Position numbers and translations under genes: made by a program
Shown: one piece after another, positions 7,765 through 15,867 of the stretch
Layout: every line of letters starts with the position of its first letter
Position numbering within the stretch: position 1 is the stretch's first letter
DNA from: Mycolicibacterium diernhoferi
GTDB lineage: Bacteria; Actinomycetota; Actinomycetes; Mycobacteriales; Mycobacteriaceae
Assembly (NCBI RefSeq): GCF_019456655.1
Contig: NZ_CP080332.1
Location: 3,348,001 to 3,412,000, forward strand
Length of the DNA stretch: 64,000 bases
Direction of reading: 5' to 3'
The notes under the pieces: generated by a model
Databases searched by the model: none
What the model was told of the DNA's origin: nothing
Seen by the model: the letters and a program-made list of their open reading frames with translations, nothing else

Positions 7765-8918
7765 TGGGTGATCCCGACCAGCCTCGGCAGCCGGCCGGCC
7801 GCCACATTGGCCTCGGCCTCTTTGTTCCATGCTTCCCGCGGGCGGGTGGTGTCGATCTCGAACTCGAAGCGGTCCACCATATCCGGGGTCACGTCGGCGA
7901 CGTCGACATAGAACTGCTCGTACCAGCGGCGCAGCTGATAGACCGGGCCGTCCTCTTCACACAGCAACGGGTTGTCGATGCGTGCCTTGCGGCGCCAGAT
8001 CGCGACGTCCTGCTCGAAACCCATCTTGACGAAGTCACCGAGCGCGACCGCCATCTGCACAGCATCCTCATCCGGCAGTCCGGCCGGCTTCTCGACGATG
8101 ATCCCGTACTGCAGCACAAAGGAATCCGCATCGATCGGGTAGTGGCAGTTCAGCAAGATGGTCCGCTGATCGCCGTAGTCGTAGTGATAAGTGAGGTCGT
8201 CGATCATGAAGGACGGACCGTAGTACGAGGCGACCGAGGTGGTGCCCAGGATCTGCGGTCCCTCGCCGCCGCGGAGATCGGGCCGGGAGTCGCTGCGATA
8301 GTACTGGGTGGCGATGTGATTCTCGAAGATGTTCTTGAACCCGGTGGGCAGCCCGCCGTGGATGTAGAAGAAGTGCGCCATGTCCACGACGTTGTCGATG
8401 ATCTCGCGGCAGTTGGTGTGCACCACCGTGCTGTACCAGTGCCAGTCGGTCCAGCCGTCGGAGCCGACGCCTTCGATGTGGGGAATCGTCACGTCGGCGG
8501 GCGGTGCCTTCTTCTCCGGGTCGTTCCAGACGAACAGCATGCCGTCCTGCTCGAGGGTCTGCCATTTCGCGGTGCGGGCGAGCTTGGGCACTCGGCGGCT
8601 GTACGGAATCTGCTTACAGCGGCCGTCGCCGCCCCAGCGCCAGTCGTGGAACGGGCAGGCGATCTCGTTGCCCTTGACCTCGCCGTCGGACAGGTCGCCA
8701 CCCATGTGACGGCAGTAGGCGTCCAGCACGTTGATCGTGCCGTCCTCGCCGCGGAACACCACCAACTTGGTGCCGAATGCCGTGATCGCATGCGGTTTGC
8801 CGTCCCCGAGATCACGGGTCAGTCCCAGGCAGTGCCAGCCGCGGGCGAACCTGGTCGGCGCGGCCTGCGCCTCGATCTGCCGAACTTCTTCTGCACTGTC
8901 GGGCTGCAACGACGTCAT
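7761..8918 (-). CDS. kshA: Rieske oxygenase, 3-ketosteroid 9alpha-hydroxylase (KshA) type
   Basis: A 385-residue Rieske non-haem iron oxygenase, the usual KshA length. The Rieske cluster ligands are C69-x-H71 and C88-x-x-H91; the mononuclear site shows N176, D179, H182 and H187 in the family pattern N-V-V-D-M-A-H-F-F-Y-I-H. KshA enzymes 9alpha-hydroxylate 3-ketosteroids, which together with delta1-dehydrogenation opens ring B; they need a reductase (KshB), which is not in this window. It starts a leftward operon with the four-cysteine protein, SnoaL-like, SDR and Y-x-S flavoprotein genes. Mycobacteria carry several KshA paralogues, so the real substrate may be a different steroid or related compound. 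Confidence 0.85.
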   Translation of the reverse strand: MTSLQPDSAEEVRQIEAQAAPTRFARGWHCLGLTRDLGDGKPHAITAFGTKLVVFRGEDGTINVLDAYCRHMGGDLSDGEVKGNEIACPFHDWRWGGDGRCKQIPYSRRVPKLARTAKWQTLEQDGMLFVWNDPEKKAPPADVTIPHIEGVGSDGWTDWHWYSTVVHTNCREIIDNVVDMAHFFYIHGGLPTGFKNIFENHIATQYYRSDSRPDLRGGEGPQILGTTSVASYYGPSFMIDDLTYHYDYGDQRTILLNCHYPIDADSFVLQYGIIVEKPAGLPDEDAVQMAVALGDFVKMGFEQDVAIWRRKARIDNPLLCEEDGPVYQLRRWYEQFYVDVADVTPDMVDRFEFEIDTTRPREAWNKEAEANVAAGRLPRLVGITQ

Positions 8919-8993
8919 CTCCGGCCATCCTCGCTCTGGTTATGTACTGGGAGAGAACTCCGTTGTAGCACCGTGTTTCTGGCCTCAGGGCCC

Positions 8994-9011
8994 TGGTGTT
9001 CCACTGACCGG
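8994..9011 (+). promoter_or_regulatory. Shared 18-bp upstream element, copy 2
   Basis: This is base-for-base the same TGGTGTTCCACTGACCGG as at 917-934, on the same strand and at similar distance (46 bp) to a start codon. It lies between the divergent kshA-type gene and the KstD-type gene at 9058. Confidence 0.45.
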
Positions 9012-9057
9012 GCGGCCCCGAAGACACAACTGCTCTGCGCATCTGAGAATCGGATGC

Positions 9058-10734
9058 GTGACCTCTGCCCAGAACATCACCGTCGATCTCCTCATCATCG
9101 GCTCCGGAACCGGCATGGCCGCTGCGCTGGCGGCTCACGAGCTCGGCCTTTCGACGCTGATCGTGGAGAAGACCGCGCTGGTCGGCGGCTCCATGGCGCG
9201 CTCCGGCGGCGCCTTCTGGATGCCGGGGAATCCCATCCTGGCCCAGGCAGGTTCCGGGGACACCCTGGAGCGGGGACGTGCCTACCTCGACGAACTGGTC
9301 GGCACGGACGCCCCGCAGGACAGGGCCCATGCGTTCGTGGAGTTCGGGTCCGCCACCATCGAGATGCTGCGCCGCACCACACGGATGAAATTCCAGTGGG
9401 CCAAGGGGTATTCGGACTACCACCCCGAGAGAACCGGTGGCAGCGCGGCCGGGCGTACCTGCGAATGCCGCCCGTTCGACACCGCGGTCCTGGGCGCCGA
9501 ACTGGCCCGGCTGCGCCCCGGTGTCATGAAGTCGAACTTCCCGATGCCGGTGACCGGCGCGGACTACCGATGGCTGAACCTGATGGCCCGCACGCCCGGC
9601 CGGTCGTGGCCGCGCATCCTGCTGCGGGCCTTCCAGGGCATCGGCGGCCTGGCGCTGCGACGCCGGTACGCCGCCGGCGGGCAGGCCCTGGCGGCCGGGT
9701 TGTACGCCGGTGTCCTGGCCGCCGACATACCGGTGTGGACCGAAGCGACGGTCTCCACGCTGCTCACCGACGGGGAGCGGGTCAGCGGTGCGGTGGTGGA
9801 CCGCAACGGAACCGCGGTGACGGTCACCGCGCGGCACGGAATCGTTTTGGCCACTGGCGGTTTCGACCACCAGATGAGCTGGCGGCACAAGTTCCAGTCC
9901 GAGCGCCTGGGCGCCCACCACAGTCTGGGATCGGAGGGAAACACCGGAGACGGTATCCGGCTGGGGCAGGACCTGGGCGCGGGCACCGCTCTGATGGATC
10001 AGGCCTGGTGGTTCCCGGCTTTCGCGCCGCTGCCGGGTGGTGAGCCGACCGTGATGCTCGCCGAACGGTCACTGCCGGGTTGCCTGCTGGTCGATCAGGA
10101 CGGCAGGCGCTTCATCAACGAGGCCATCGATTACATGTCCTTCGGCCAGGAACTGCTGCGGCGGGAGGATGCCGGTGACCCGGTGGAGTCCATGTGGATG
10201 ATCTTCGATCAGCGGTACCGCAACAGTTACCTGCTCGCGGCGGAACTGTTCCCGCGGATGCCGATCCCGCAGAGCTGGTATGACGCCGGGATCGCCTACC
10301 GCAGCGCTGATCTCGGAACGCTGGCGGATCAGATCGGCGTCGATTCCAAAAGCTTCCTGGCCACGATGGACCGCTTCAACGGGCTGGCGGACTCGGGGGT
10401 GGACACCGATTTCGGGCGCGGGGCCAGCGCCTACGACCGGTACTACGGCGATCCGACCATCACGCCCAATCCCAACCTGCGCCCGCTGGACTCCGGCCCG
10501 TTCTACGCGGTCAAGGTGGTGCTCAGCGATCTGGGCACCTGTGGTGGGGTCCGGGCCGACGCCCGCGGCCGGGTGCTGCGCGAGGACGGAACCGCGATCG
10601 ACGGTCTCTACGCGCTCGGCAACACCGCGGCCAACACCTTCGGCCGGACCTACCCGGGCGCCGGCGCCACGATCGGGCAGGGGCTGGTGTTCGGGTACAT
10701 CATCGCCCAGCACGCCGCGGGCAGAATCAGTTGA
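9058..10734 (+). CDS. FAD-dependent 3-ketosteroid delta1-dehydrogenase (KstD) family
   Basis: A 558-residue KstD-type flavoprotein from GTG 9058. Upstream in-frame sequence is antisense to kshA and is not counted. Features: N-terminal FAD motif I-I-G-S-G-T-G-M-A, V-E-K strand end, a substrate-side segment Y-S-D-Y-H-P-E with G-G-S-A-A-G-R as in delta1-dehydrogenases, A-T-G-G-F, and the C-terminal Y532-P-G-A-G536 that matches the catalytic Tyr/Gly pair of KstD. It should introduce a C1-C2 double bond in a 3-ketosteroid-like ring. It is a single-gene unit between kshA (divergent) and the PadR gene (convergent, 13 bp away). Confidence 0.82.
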   Translation: MTSAQNITVDLLIIGSGTGMAAALAAHELGLSTLIVEKTALVGGSMARSGGAFWMPGNPILAQAGSGDTLERGRAYLDELVGTDAPQDRAHAFVEFGSATIEMLRRTTRMKFQWAKGYSDYHPERTGGSAAGRTCECRPFDTAVLGAELARLRPGVMKSNFPMPVTGADYRWLNLMARTPGRSWPRILLRAFQGIGGLALRRRYAAGGQALAAGLYAGVLAADIPVWTEATVSTLLTDGERVSGAVVDRNGTAVTVTARHGIVLATGGFDHQMSWRHKFQSERLGAHHSLGSEGNTGDGIRLGQDLGAGTALMDQAWWFPAFAPLPGGEPTVMLAERSLPGCLLVDQDGRRFINEAIDYMSFGQELLRREDAGDPVESMWMIFDQRYRNSYLLAAELFPRMPIPQSWYDAGIAYRSADLGTLADQIGVDSKSFLATMDRFNGLADSGVDTDFGRGASAYDRYYGDPTITPNPNLRPLDSGPFYAVKVVLSDLGTCGGVRADARGRVLREDGTAIDGLYALGNTAANTFGRTYPGAGATIGQGLVFGYIIAQHAAGRIS

Positions 10735-10747
10735 GCCTGACCCGCCG

Positions 10748-11428
10748 CTAGTCGGCCGCCGGGTCGTCGTCCTGGTCCTCGGCGGCAATCCGGCGTTCCA
10801 CCTCGTACCAGTATTCGCGCACCGGGAACTGGACCCCCGCGGGGTTCTCGCCGAAGGCGTCCTGTACCGCGTCGAGATCCTTGATCATCTGCAGGGCCAT
10901 CTCACGTTCGACCGCGTAGTACTGCTCCGACCACTTCAGTGCCAGCCGGGCATACGCCCACGCCGGTTGCTCGCTGGTCCAGCGCACCTCCGTCGCGGCG
11001 GCCTGGTGCAACTGTTCGGCATAGGCGGCGTGCTCGGTGAGGATCTCGCGGAGACGTCCGGGCTTGAGCAGATGTCCGAGCATCACCCTCAGCATCGGGT
11101 TGTGTTTGAGGCTGGGCGGTTCCACCGGGTCCTCGTTGGCCCACCGACTGACCGCCGCCTGCCCCTGCTCGGTGATCCGGTACATCCGCCGACTACGGAT
11201 ACCCGCGTCCACCCGGGAACTGACCAGACCGAGCCGCTCCAGACGCTTGAGCTCCGAATAGATCTGGCTGTATGCAGGACTGGAGTAGAAGAACCGGATG
11301 GCCCAGTCGATCCACTTCTTGATGTCGTAACCGGACAGCTCGTCACCACTGGTGAGCAGCCCCAGCAACGCCCAGCCGGTGGGCGACACATTCAGCCCAC
11401 CAGGTGCGCTCGCGGTGTCATCGGTCAC
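10748..11428 (-). CDS. PadR family transcriptional regulator
   Basis: A 226-residue PadR regulator. The N-terminal winged helix spans about residues 14-90 (A-L-L-G-L-L, S-G-Y-D-I, S-Q-I-Y-S-E-L-K-R-L-E-R-L-G-L-V recognition region, then the wing R-R-M-Y-R-I-T-E). The C-terminal half is the helical PadR_C dimerisation domain ending in an acidic tail. It is the only regulator in the first 15 kb and is transcribed away from the KstD-PaaI-DUF35-Ltp operon, so it probably controls this cluster. Steroid genes of mycobacteria are usually controlled by TetR proteins (KstR, KstR2), which makes a PadR regulator notable. No ATGT-N8-ACAT PadR-type site was seen nearby. Confidence 0.88.
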   Translation of the reverse strand: MTDDTASAPGGLNVSPTGWALLGLLTSGDELSGYDIKKWIDWAIRFFYSSPAYSQIYSELKRLERLGLVSSRVDAGIRSRRMYRITEQGQAAVSRWANEDPVEPPSLKHNPMLRVMLGHLLKPGRLREILTEHAAYAEQLHQAAATEVRWTSEQPAWAYARLALKWSEQYYAVEREMALQMIKDLDAVQDAFGENPAGVQFPVREYWYEVERRIAAEDQDDDPAAD

Positions 11429-11469
11429 CCACCAAGGCTAGCAACGCCCGCTACGCACCGCCGCCCGAC

Positions 11470-11483
11470 TACCGCTGACCGGG
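11470..11483 (+). promoter_or_regulatory. Partial third copy of the shared upstream element
   Basis: TACCGCTGACCGGG matches 12 of 14 bases of the shared element core (TTCCACTGACCGGG at 8999-9012) and lies 46-47 bp before the ATG at 11530, the same strand and spacing as the other two copies. The left part of the element is not conserved here. Confidence 0.3.
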
Positions 11484-11529
11484 AGAAGACGTTGCGGCAG
11501 CGACGATGGAGCGGGAAGAGTGACCGTCC

Positions 11530-13077
11530 ATGACTGAGATTCCCACCGAGGTCGATGTGCTGGTCGCCGGGTCGGGCGGCGGCATCGCCGGAGCGTATAC
11601 CGCGGCCCGCGAGGGCCTTTCGGTCTTACTCGTCGAGGCCACCGACATGTTCGGCGGGACCACCGCGTATTCGGGCGGCGGCGGGGTGTGGTTCCCGTGC
11701 AATCCCGTCCTACAGCGCGCCGGAACCGACGACACCATCGACGCGGCGCTGAACTACTTCCACGCCGTCGTCGGCGACCGCACCCCGCGGGAGTTGCAGG
11801 ACGCCTACGTGCGCGGCGGCGCCGGTCTGATCGAGTACCTGGAGCAGGACCCGGCGTTCGAGTTCACCGTGCTGCCCTGGCCGGACTATTACGGCTCGGC
11901 GCCCGACGCCCGCAACGACGGATACCGGCACACCATCCCGCTGCCCGTGCCCGACTCCGCGCTCGGCCGCTACGCCGGGTCGGTGCGCGGCCCGCTGGAC
12001 ACCGAAAGACTCGGAGTTCCCGCGCCCGAGGTCCTATCCGGGGGCAGGGCCCTGGTCGGCCGGTTCCTGGCCGCCCTCGACCGGCTGCCCAACGTCACCT
12101 GCCTGCGCAGTACCCCGCTGGTGGAGCTGATCACCGAGGACGGCCGGGTCGTCGGCGCCGTGATCGAGCACGAGGGCGCCCCGATCCGGGTCACGACCCG
12201 CCGCGGAGTGCTGCTGGCCAGTGGCGGATTCGAACAGAACCCGGCCATGCGCGCCGAATACGGCGTACCTGGCGAGGCGAACGACACCATGGGCGGCCCG
12301 GGCAGCACCGGCGGCGCGCATCGGGCCGGTATGGCGGTGGGCGCCGATGTCGACCTGATGGATCAAGCCTGGTGGTCCCCGGGGCTGACGCACCCCGACG
12401 GGCGTTCGGCGTTCGCGCTGTGGTTCACCGGTGGCATCTTCGTCAACCAGGATGGGCGCCGGTTCGTCAATGAGTCGGCACCCTACGACCGGCTCGGCCG
12501 CGAGGTCATCCGCCAGCTGCAGGACGGCTCGGCCGGCCTGCCGTTCTGGATGGTGTACGACAACCGTGACGGGAACGTGCCCCCGGTCCAAGCCACCAAC
12601 GTGTCGATGGTCGACGCCGCGCAATACCGCGAGGCGGGGCTGTGGCACACCGCCGACACGGTGGCCGGACTGGCGGAGGCGATCGGGGTGCCCGCCGCCG
12701 AGTTGGAGGCCACCATCGAGCGGTTCAACAAGCTGGCAGCCAGTGGGGTGGACGACGACTTCGGCCGCGGCGCGGAGGCCTACGACCGGGTGTTCACCGC
12801 GGGCGAGTCACCGCTGGTGCCCATCGACCGCCCGCCGTACCACGCCGCCGCGTTCGGGTTGTCCGATCTCGGCACCAAGGGCGGACTGCGCACCGATACC
12901 CACGCCCGGGTGCTACGCGCCGACGGCACGCCCATCGACGGCCTGTACGCCGCCGGCAACACCATGGCGGCGGTGTCGGGCACCACCTACCCGGGTGGCG
13001 GCAATCCGATCGGCGCATCCATGCTCTTCAGCCACCTTGCCGGGCTGGATATGGCCGCTCAGGACGCTGCGCAGTGA
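11530..13077 (+). CDS. FAD-dependent 3-ketosteroid delta1-dehydrogenase (KstD) family
   Basis: A 515-residue KstD-type flavoprotein, close to the length of characterised KstD enzymes. FAD binding: V-A-G-S-G-G-G-I-A-G near the N-terminus, A-S-G-G-F in the middle. The substrate side has P-D-Y-Y, and the C-terminal loop is T-Y487-P-G-G-G491, the Tyr/Gly pair used for hydride transfer chemistry and 3-keto binding in the family. It heads a four-gene operon with coupled stops and starts (GTGA to the thioesterase). Delta1-dehydrogenation of a 3-keto polycycle is likely; substrate range cannot be told apart from the paralogue at 9058. Confidence 0.83.
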   Translation: MTEIPTEVDVLVAGSGGGIAGAYTAAREGLSVLLVEATDMFGGTTAYSGGGGVWFPCNPVLQRAGTDDTIDAALNYFHAVVGDRTPRELQDAYVRGGAGLIEYLEQDPAFEFTVLPWPDYYGSAPDARNDGYRHTIPLPVPDSALGRYAGSVRGPLDTERLGVPAPEVLSGGRALVGRFLAALDRLPNVTCLRSTPLVELITEDGRVVGAVIEHEGAPIRVTTRRGVLLASGGFEQNPAMRAEYGVPGEANDTMGGPGSTGGAHRAGMAVGADVDLMDQAWWSPGLTHPDGRSAFALWFTGGIFVNQDGRRFVNESAPYDRLGREVIRQLQDGSAGLPFWMVYDNRDGNVPPVQATNVSMVDAAQYREAGLWHTADTVAGLAEAIGVPAAELEATIERFNKLAASGVDDDFGRGAEAYDRVFTAGESPLVPIDRPPYHAAAFGLSDLGTKGGLRTDTHARVLRADGTPIDGLYAAGNTMAAVSGTTYPGGGNPIGASMLFSHLAGLDMAAQDAAQ

Positions 13078-13685
13078 GTCGGTCACTGAGCCCCGAGCAA
13101 GCCCAGCACATCGAGGACCTCTACGGTCCCTTGACGCAGTCCCTGCGAAGGCTCATCGACGTCACGATTCGCAGCGAGGCCGACGATATCGAAGTGGCAC
13201 AGGCGCATCGGTTGATCGAACAGGCGGCCGACCTGTTGAGTTCACGCCTCGATCCGGGACCGTTCGGGGTGCGCACCACCACCGATGGCGGCATGCTCCC
13301 GTGGGGCAATGTGGCGATCGGGATGCGCAATGCGATCGCTCCCCCGCTGAACGTCATCCGCGATGACAGTGGCAGGGCCACCGTGGATTTGGTGTTGGAG
13401 GCGCCCTACGAGGGCCCGGCGGGCCATGTCCACGGTGGGGTGTGCGCGCTGCTGCTGGACCACGTGCTCGGCGCTACCGCTCACCGGCCCGGGAAGCCGG
13501 CCTTCACCGGTACGCTGACCCTTCGGTATGTGGCACCCACCCGGTTGGGCAAGCTTCGGGTCGAAGCGTGGATCGACAGCGAGACCGAGTCGAAAACCAT
13601 TGCCGCGGGCCATATCAAAGACGCCGACGGTGTGGTGACCGTGCAGGCCGAAGGCATCTTCATCCGACCGAAAGCGAAACCATGA
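13074..13685 (+). CDS. PaaI-type hotdog thioesterase
   Basis: A 203-residue protein whose GTG at 13074 overlaps the stop of the KstD gene (GTGA). Residues from about 95 on form a hotdog domain with the PaaI signature G-H-V-H-G-G-V-C-A-L-L-L-D and a strand T-G-T-L-T-L-R-Y. The first 70 residues are a helical extension unlike minimal PaaI. The expected reaction is hydrolysis of an acyl- or aryl-CoA thioester. Next to an Ltp/DUF35 pair it may clear stalled CoA intermediates or release a side-chain product. Confidence 0.82.
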   Translation: MSRSLSPEQAQHIEDLYGPLTQSLRRLIDVTIRSEADDIEVAQAHRLIEQAADLLSSRLDPGPFGVRTTTDGGMLPWGNVAIGMRNAIAPPLNVIRDDSGRATVDLVLEAPYEGPAGHVHGGVCALLLDHVLGATAHRPGKPAFTGTLTLRYVAPTRLGKLRVEAWIDSETESKTIAAGHIKDADGVVTVQAEGIFIRPKAKP

Positions 13686-14119
13686 CCGCAACTGTGCAGC
13701 CCGCGTTCGAAGGGTGGTTTTCCACCGACGACGCCGGCCAGACGCACCTCATCGGCGGCAAGTGCACCCAGTGCGCCACCTACGTCTTCCCGCCCCGGGA
13801 AAACAACTGCCCCAACCCCGGCTGTGACAGCGACACCCTGGCCCTCGTGCCGCTGTCCCGGCACGGGAAGGTGTGGAGCTACACCGAAAACCGCTACGCA
13901 CCCCCACCGCCCTACCCGTCCCCGGACCCCTTCGAACCGTTCGCCGTCGCCGCCGTCGAACTCGCCGACGAAGGCCTCATCGTGCTCGGCAAAGTCGTCG
14001 AAGGCACCCTGGCCGCCGACCTCAAAGTCGGCATGCCCATGGAACTGACCACCATGACCCTCTACGTCGACGACGACGGCATCGCACGCACCACCCACGC
14101 CTGGAGGATCGCCCAATGA
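13682..14119 (+). CDS. DUF35 / OB-fold zinc-ribbon acyl-CoA-associated protein
   Basis: A 145-residue DUF35 protein: an N-terminal helix (F-E-G-W-F), a rubredoxin-like zinc ribbon C-T-Q-C ... C-P-N-P-G-C, then an OB fold. ATGA overlaps both the thioesterase stop and the Ltp start, so the three are co-translated. DUF35 proteins act as partners of thiolase-fold Ltp enzymes; in steroid side-chain degradation the ChsH2 DUF35 domain binds the Ltp2 aldolase. The same heteromer is inferred here with the next gene. Confidence 0.88.
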   Translation: MTATVQPAFEGWFSTDDAGQTHLIGGKCTQCATYVFPPRENNCPNPGCDSDTLALVPLSRHGKVWSYTENRYAPPPPYPSPDPFEPFAVAAVELADEGLIVLGKVVEGTLAADLKVGMPMELTTMTLYVDDDGIARTTHAWRIAQ

Positions 14120-15351
14120 CAGTGTCATCCCCCGAGTCGCTGCGCTCCTGCCCGCCGCCAGAGCCGGTCTACATTCTGGGTGCCGGCATGCACCCCTGGG
14201 GCAAATGGGGCCGCGACTTCACCGAATACGGCGTCGTCGCCGCCCGCGCCGCCCTGGCCGAAGCCGGCCTCGACTGGCGCCAAATCCAACTCGTCGCCGG
14301 CGCGGACACCATCCGCAACGGCTACCCCGGCTTCGTCGCCGGCGCCACCTTCGCCCAAAAACTCGGCTGGAACGGCATCCCCGTCACCTCCAGCTACGCC
14401 GCCTGCGCCTCCGGCAGCCAAGCCCTGCAATCCGCCCGCGCCCAAATCCTGGCCGGCATCTGCGACGTCGCCCTCGTCATCGGCGCCGACACCACCCCCA
14501 AAGGCTTCTTCGCCCCCGTCGGCGGCGAACGCCGCAACGACCCCGACTGGCAGCGCTTCCATCTGATCGGCGCCACCAACACCGTCTACTTCGCCCTGCT
14601 GGCACGCCGGCGCATGGACCTCTACGGCGCCACCGTGGACGACTTCGCGAACGTCAAGGTCAAAAACGCCCGCCACGGGCTGAACAACCCCAACGCCCGC
14701 TACCGCAAAGAAGCCACCGTCGACGACGTCCTGGCCTCCCCCGTCGTCTCCGACCCACTACGACTGCTCGACATCTGCGCCACCAGCGACGGTGCGGCCG
14801 CCGTCATCGTCGCTTCCAAAGCGTTCACCGAAAAACACCTCGGCTCGACACAAGGCGTCCCGTCGGTGCGCGCGGTCAGCCTGCAATCCCCGCAATACCC
14901 CCAACACCTGCCCGAACTGCCCGACATCGCCACCGACTCCACCGCCGTCATCCCCGGCCCGCAGCGCGTGTTCAAAGACCAGATCCTCGACGCCGCCTAC
15001 GCCGAAGCCGGCATCGGCCCCGAAGACCTGTCCCTGGCCGAGGTCTACGACCTGTCCACCGCCCTGGAACTCGACTGGTACGAACACCTCGGCCTGTGCG
15101 AAAAGGGCGAAGCCGAACACCTGCTGCGCTCCGGGGCCACCACCATCGGCGGCCGCATCCCGGTCAACGCCTCCGGCGGCCTCGCCAGCTTCGGAGAAGC
15201 CATCCCCGCCCAAGCCATCGCCCAAATCTGCGAACTCACCTGGCAACTCAAAGGCCAAGCCACCGGCCGCCAAGTCGAGGGCGCCACCGTCGGCGTCACC
15301 GCCAACCAAGGCCTCTTCGGCCACGGCTCCTCGGTCATCATCGCCAAGTAG
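14116..15351 (+). CDS. Lipid-transfer-protein / thiolase-like enzyme (Ltp type)
   Basis: A 411-residue SCP2-thiolase-like protein. The first active-site loop is normal (S-Y-A-A-C-A-S-G-S), but the C-terminal loop reads N-A-S-G-G-L-A-S-F-G-E-A-I-P-A-Q, so the G-H-P-x-G histidine motif of true thiolases is absent. Loss of this motif, together with the co-translated DUF35 partner, fits an Ltp-type retro-aldolase (as Ltp2 in steroid side-chain removal) better than a beta-ketothiolase. Codon use in this gene is extremely C-biased at third positions, as in the DUF35 gene. It closes the four-gene operon, 3 bp from the convergent Mam gene. Confidence 0.8.
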   Translation: MTVSSPESLRSCPPPEPVYILGAGMHPWGKWGRDFTEYGVVAARAALAEAGLDWRQIQLVAGADTIRNGYPGFVAGATFAQKLGWNGIPVTSSYAACASGSQALQSARAQILAGICDVALVIGADTTPKGFFAPVGGERRNDPDWQRFHLIGATNTVYFALLARRRMDLYGATVDDFANVKVKNARHGLNNPNARYRKEATVDDVLASPVVSDPLRLLDICATSDGAAAVIVASKAFTEKHLGSTQGVPSVRAVSLQSPQYPQHLPELPDIATDSTAVIPGPQRVFKDQILDAAYAEAGIGPEDLSLAEVYDLSTALELDWYEHLGLCEKGEAEHLLRSGATTIGGRIPVNASGGLASFGEAIPAQAIAQICELTWQLKGQATGRQVEGATVGVTANQGLFGHGSSVIIAK

Positions 15352-15354
15352 TTC

Positions 15355-15867
15355 TCACACCGGGTCGAGTGCCGAGATCAACCACTTCCCATCGGATTTG
15401 GCCAGACTGACCACCACACTGCTGGCGGTCAGTGACGGCTCGGGCCGGTCACGGCTGGTGGTCTCCTGATTCAGAAAGACCAGCACCTTCGCCGAGTTCG
15501 GTTCCATCTCCATCAGCGCCGAGTTCAGCACCTGCGCATTCGCTGTGATGCCCCGATCCCGCACGGCCGGCGCCACCACCTCGGCGGTGAACCTTCCGTA
15601 ATAGGTGAGGAAATCCCCGGCCATCAACGACTGCGCACGTTCCATATCGCGATCGAGGGTCTCCGGCGAGTAGGACAGCAGCGCGACGGTGGCGCTGGAT
15701 GCCGCATCGACCGCCACCTGTTCGGCGACCGCATCGGTCTGCTGAATCTGCCGGAAGCCGGTCAAGTACACCACCGTCGCGAAGACGGCCGCGGCCACGA
15801 CCGGCACGATGAGCAGGATGCCCTTCCGGCGCGAAGTCAGCCGGGCTCGCGGTGTGTCGATGGTCAT
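15355..15867 (-). CDS. Mce-associated membrane protein (Mam)
   Basis: A 170-residue protein with a basic N-terminus, one transmembrane helix (about residues 15-37, rich in V, A, I) and an extracytoplasmic Mam domain ending in K-W-L-I-S-A-L-D-P, which is characteristic of Mce-associated proteins. Such proteins stabilise or support the Mce lipid transporter in the cell envelope. ATGA-overlaps the other Mam gene upstream. Unlike most loci, the pair is separated from mceF by three small secreted-protein genes. Confidence 0.82.
   Translation of the reverse strand: MTIDTPRARLTSRRKGILLIVPVVAAAVFATVVYLTGFRQIQQTDAVAEQVAVDAASSATVALLSYSPETLDRDMERAQSLMAGDFLTYYGRFTAEVVAPAVRDRGITANAQVLNSALMEMEPNSAKVLVFLNQETTSRDRPEPSLTASSVVVSLAKSDGKWLISALDPV

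Noticed and set aside
3343..8965. GAACACCGTTG (3343-3353) and GAACTCCGTTG (8955-8965) as KstR operators
   Set aside because: KstR needs AAC-N2-GTT within a longer palindrome; both have a 3-base spacer and no flanking symmetry. No clear KstR or KstR2 site was seen in the first 15 kb.
7473..9057. Long rightward frame running through the kshA-type operon into the KstD gene region
   Set aside because: It is antisense to conserved genes and continues in a different frame from the KstD gene; composition is Arg/Gly-rich.
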